Notes under the pieces: generated by a model
Database searches by the model: none
What the model saw: only the letters and a program-made list of their open reading frames with translations
What the model was told of the DNA's origin: nothing
In this document: positions 62,853 to 64,000 of the stretch, piece after piece
Position numbering within the stretch: position 1 is the first letter of the stretch
Layout of the letters: each line of letters opens with the position of its first letter
NCBI RefSeq assembly: GCF_963674635.1
Contig: NZ_OY771475.1
Location: 248,001-312,000, forward strand
Origin: Breoghania sp.
Lineage (GTDB): Bacteria; Pseudomonadota; Alphaproteobacteria; Rhizobiales; Stappiaceae
DNA length: 64,000 nt
Reading direction: 5' to 3'
Position numbers and translations under genes: made by a program

Positions 62853-63611
62853 TCAGGCTTCGGCGCGCAGCCGTTCAAGCGCTGTCTCGATCTCGGTGAC
62901 CACCAGGTCCAGCTGTCCTTCATTGCGCGAGCGCACCACGAGCTGGGTGGTGAAGTTCTTGCCATCGAACTGAGGATAGGACCCGATCGACACGTCCGTG
63001 TGGTCATTCTGGATGCGGCGCAGATCGTCGGCGACGCGGCCCTCCGCCATGCCGGCCTCAATGGTGCGCGATATCACCTTCGTGCCATGTTTGAGCTGCC
63101 CCGCCAATGCCTCCAGCATCGCTTCGAAAACAGACGGCACACCGGCCATCACGTTGACGTTGCCGATCGTGAAGCCCGGTGCCTGGGAGACCGAATTGGG
63201 AATGAGGGTCGCGCCATCGGGAATGCGCGCCATGCGCATGCGGGCCTGGGTCAGATCGGCGTTGCCGTATCTCTTGGAGAGCATGGCCACGGCTTCCGGG
63301 TGGAAGTCGATCCCGACGCCGAAGGCTTCGGCAATCGCGTCGGCTGTGATGTCGTCATGGGTCGGACCGATGCCGCCGGAGGTGAAGACGTGCGTGTAGC
63401 GGGCCGACAAGTCGCGCACGGCTTCGACGATCCGGGACGTTTCATCCGGCACGATGCGCACTTCGGCAAGGTCGATGCCGTGGGCGGTCAGGAAATCGGC
63501 AAGGTAGCCGATGTTGCGGTCCTTGGTGCGGCCGGACAGGATCTCATCGCCGATAACGACGAAACCGGCTGTCACGATTTCGTCTGCGCTTGATTGTGCA
63601 CCGTCACCCAT
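62853..63611 (-). CDS. CinA/MoaB-like molybdopterin-binding domain protein
   Basis: A 252-residue protein with the MoCF-biosynth (MoaB/Mog) fold found at the N-terminus of CinA: VVIGDEILSGRTKDRN, FTSGGIGPTHDDITADAIAEAFG and GFTIGNVNVMAGVPSVFEAML. It lacks the CinA C-terminal amidase domain, as is common in alphaproteobacteria. GGAGA is six bases before ATG 63611. The physiological role is uncertain (pyrophosphatase or cofactor-related in relatives). Confidence 0.9.
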   Translation of the reverse strand: MGDGAQSSADEIVTAGFVVIGDEILSGRTKDRNIGYLADFLTAHGIDLAEVRIVPDETSRIVEAVRDLSARYTHVFTSGGIGPTHDDITADAIAEAFGVGIDFHPEAVAMLSKRYGNADLTQARMRMARIPDGATLIPNSVSQAPGFTIGNVNVMAGVPSVFEAMLEALAGQLKHGTKVISRTIEAGMAEGRVADDLRRIQNDHTDVSIGSYPQFDGKNFTTQLVVRSRNEGQLDLVVTEIETALERLRAEA

Positions 63612-63759
63612 TGCCGGTCTCCTGTTCTGGTCAGGTCTGGCGGATCGTTAGGCCGGTTGTCTTAGAGCAAGTTGCCTTCCGGTGGAATTGCTTTGCGCAA
63701 AAAAACGTCGTCTGGCGAACATGTCTCACTGCAACTTGTTGCAGTGCGGAGTGGTCCGT

Positions 63760-64000
63760 CTACTCCGGTTGCCATTTGTAGAGCCAGTCGTAGCGCGAAA
63801 GCAGGCGTTGTCCGCCGAGATAACGGATGCCGGTGTCGCGCGCCAGCGCCATCACACCGTTCATGTGATAGGTGCGGGCATTGTCGCGCGCGCTACGCAC
63901 GACGCGCTCAACGCGCTGCTTGCGCTTGCGCTCATATTCCATCAGCGCTTCGTCGACATCCGGCTCATCGGCAAGGCAACGCGCCAGAACCCAGGCATCC
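63760..64000 (-). CDS. FAD-dependent aromatic monooxygenase (C-terminal end, runs off the right edge)
   Basis: The last about 79 codons of a minus-strand gene entering from the right edge. The protein end reads DAWVLARCLADEPDVDEALMEYERKRKQRVERVVRSARDNARTYHM up to DWLYKWQPE. This is the C-terminal pattern of salicylate/3-hydroxybenzoate hydroxylase-type flavoprotein monooxygenases (the DAxxLARxL helix that contacts FAD). Substrate cannot be judged without the rest. Confidence 0.75.
   Translation of the reverse strand, partial: DAWVLARCLADEPDVDEALMEYERKRKQRVERVVRSARDNARTYHMNGVMALARDTGIRYLGGQRLLSRYDWLYKWQPE

Noticed and set aside
62217..63593. A 458-codon plus-strand frame opposite gpt and the cinA-like gene
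   Set aside because: It is antisense to two well-supported minus-strand genes and has no recognisable domain.
63727..63746. CACTGCAA-cttg-TTGCAGTG hairpin as terminator of the right-edge monooxygenase gene
   Set aside because: The stem is perfect but there is no T-run on the minus strand after it. It may still be an operator, but I would not call it.

Overview
The window is chromosomal DNA from an alphaproteobacterium, most likely of the Hyphomicrobiales (Rhizobiales). The sequence is GC-rich. Supporting marks are CtrA-type TTAA-N7-TTAA boxes, a GANTC site, an Usg-family gene, the purL-bolA-grxD order, the ispB / DUF2007 / trmN-like arrangement, a fused indolepyruvate ferredoxin oxidoreductase, and two palindromic repeats of a type common in this order. 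I see no prophage, integrase, insertion sequence, CRISPR array or rRNA gene. One tRNA, tRNA-Leu(UAA), is present. Both window edges cut genes: a monomeric isocitrate dehydrogenase on the left and a FAD-dependent monooxygenase on the right.

Layout. 0-5.4 kb: housekeeping genes (icd, trmJ-like, murI, a DEAD-box helicase, rpsD). 5.5-10.7 kb: a c-di-GMP block with a GAF-PAS-GGDEF cyclase behind a perfect CtrA box, then a periplasmic binding protein translationally coupled to a HAMP-GGDEF-EAL protein. 10.8-15.7 kb: ttcA-like, a small secreted protein, and grxD-bolA-purL on the minus strand. 16-24.5 kb: a soluble CZB chemoreceptor, an Lrp regulator divergent from the fused indolepyruvate ferredoxin oxidoreductase, and an S58 peptidase / AraC / flavin reductase group. 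24.9-30.7 kb: a complete branched-chain amino acid ABC transporter (livHMGF, a small membrane protein, livK). 31-37.7 kb: a VWA/MoxR pair, pcaB-pcaD, cytochrome c, usg and trmN-like genes. 38-46.2 kb: ispB, ispE, a TPR protein, ppdK and a meaB-like GTPase. 46.4-53.3 kb: a NIT-domain chemoreceptor, a beta-hydroxyacid dehydrogenase, a CueR-like regulator, a CHASE4-type GGDEF-EAL protein and radC. 53.4-64 kb: map, an FkbM methyltransferase, tRNA-Leu, a TrpXYZ-like ABC transporter, sfsA, an L,D-transpeptidase lipoprotein, xanthine phosphoribosyltransferase, a CinA/MoaB-like protein and the monooxygenase end.

How it fits together. Amino acid and aromatic use is a recurring theme: the Liv transporter, a TrpXYZ-like uptake system, the Lrp-linked arylpyruvate oxidoreductase and two beta-ketoadipate enzymes. 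The second theme is signalling for motility and c-di-GMP: three GGDEF proteins and two chemoreceptors. The transcription units carrying these five signalling genes all begin with AT-rich leaders that stand out from the other gaps, which suggests shared control by CtrA and/or an AT-binding silencer such as MucR. The best candidate for something undescribed is the binding-protein / GGDEF-EAL pair at 7.4-10.7 kb. It has no transporter partners and looks like a periplasmic ligand sensor feeding c-di-GMP turnover.
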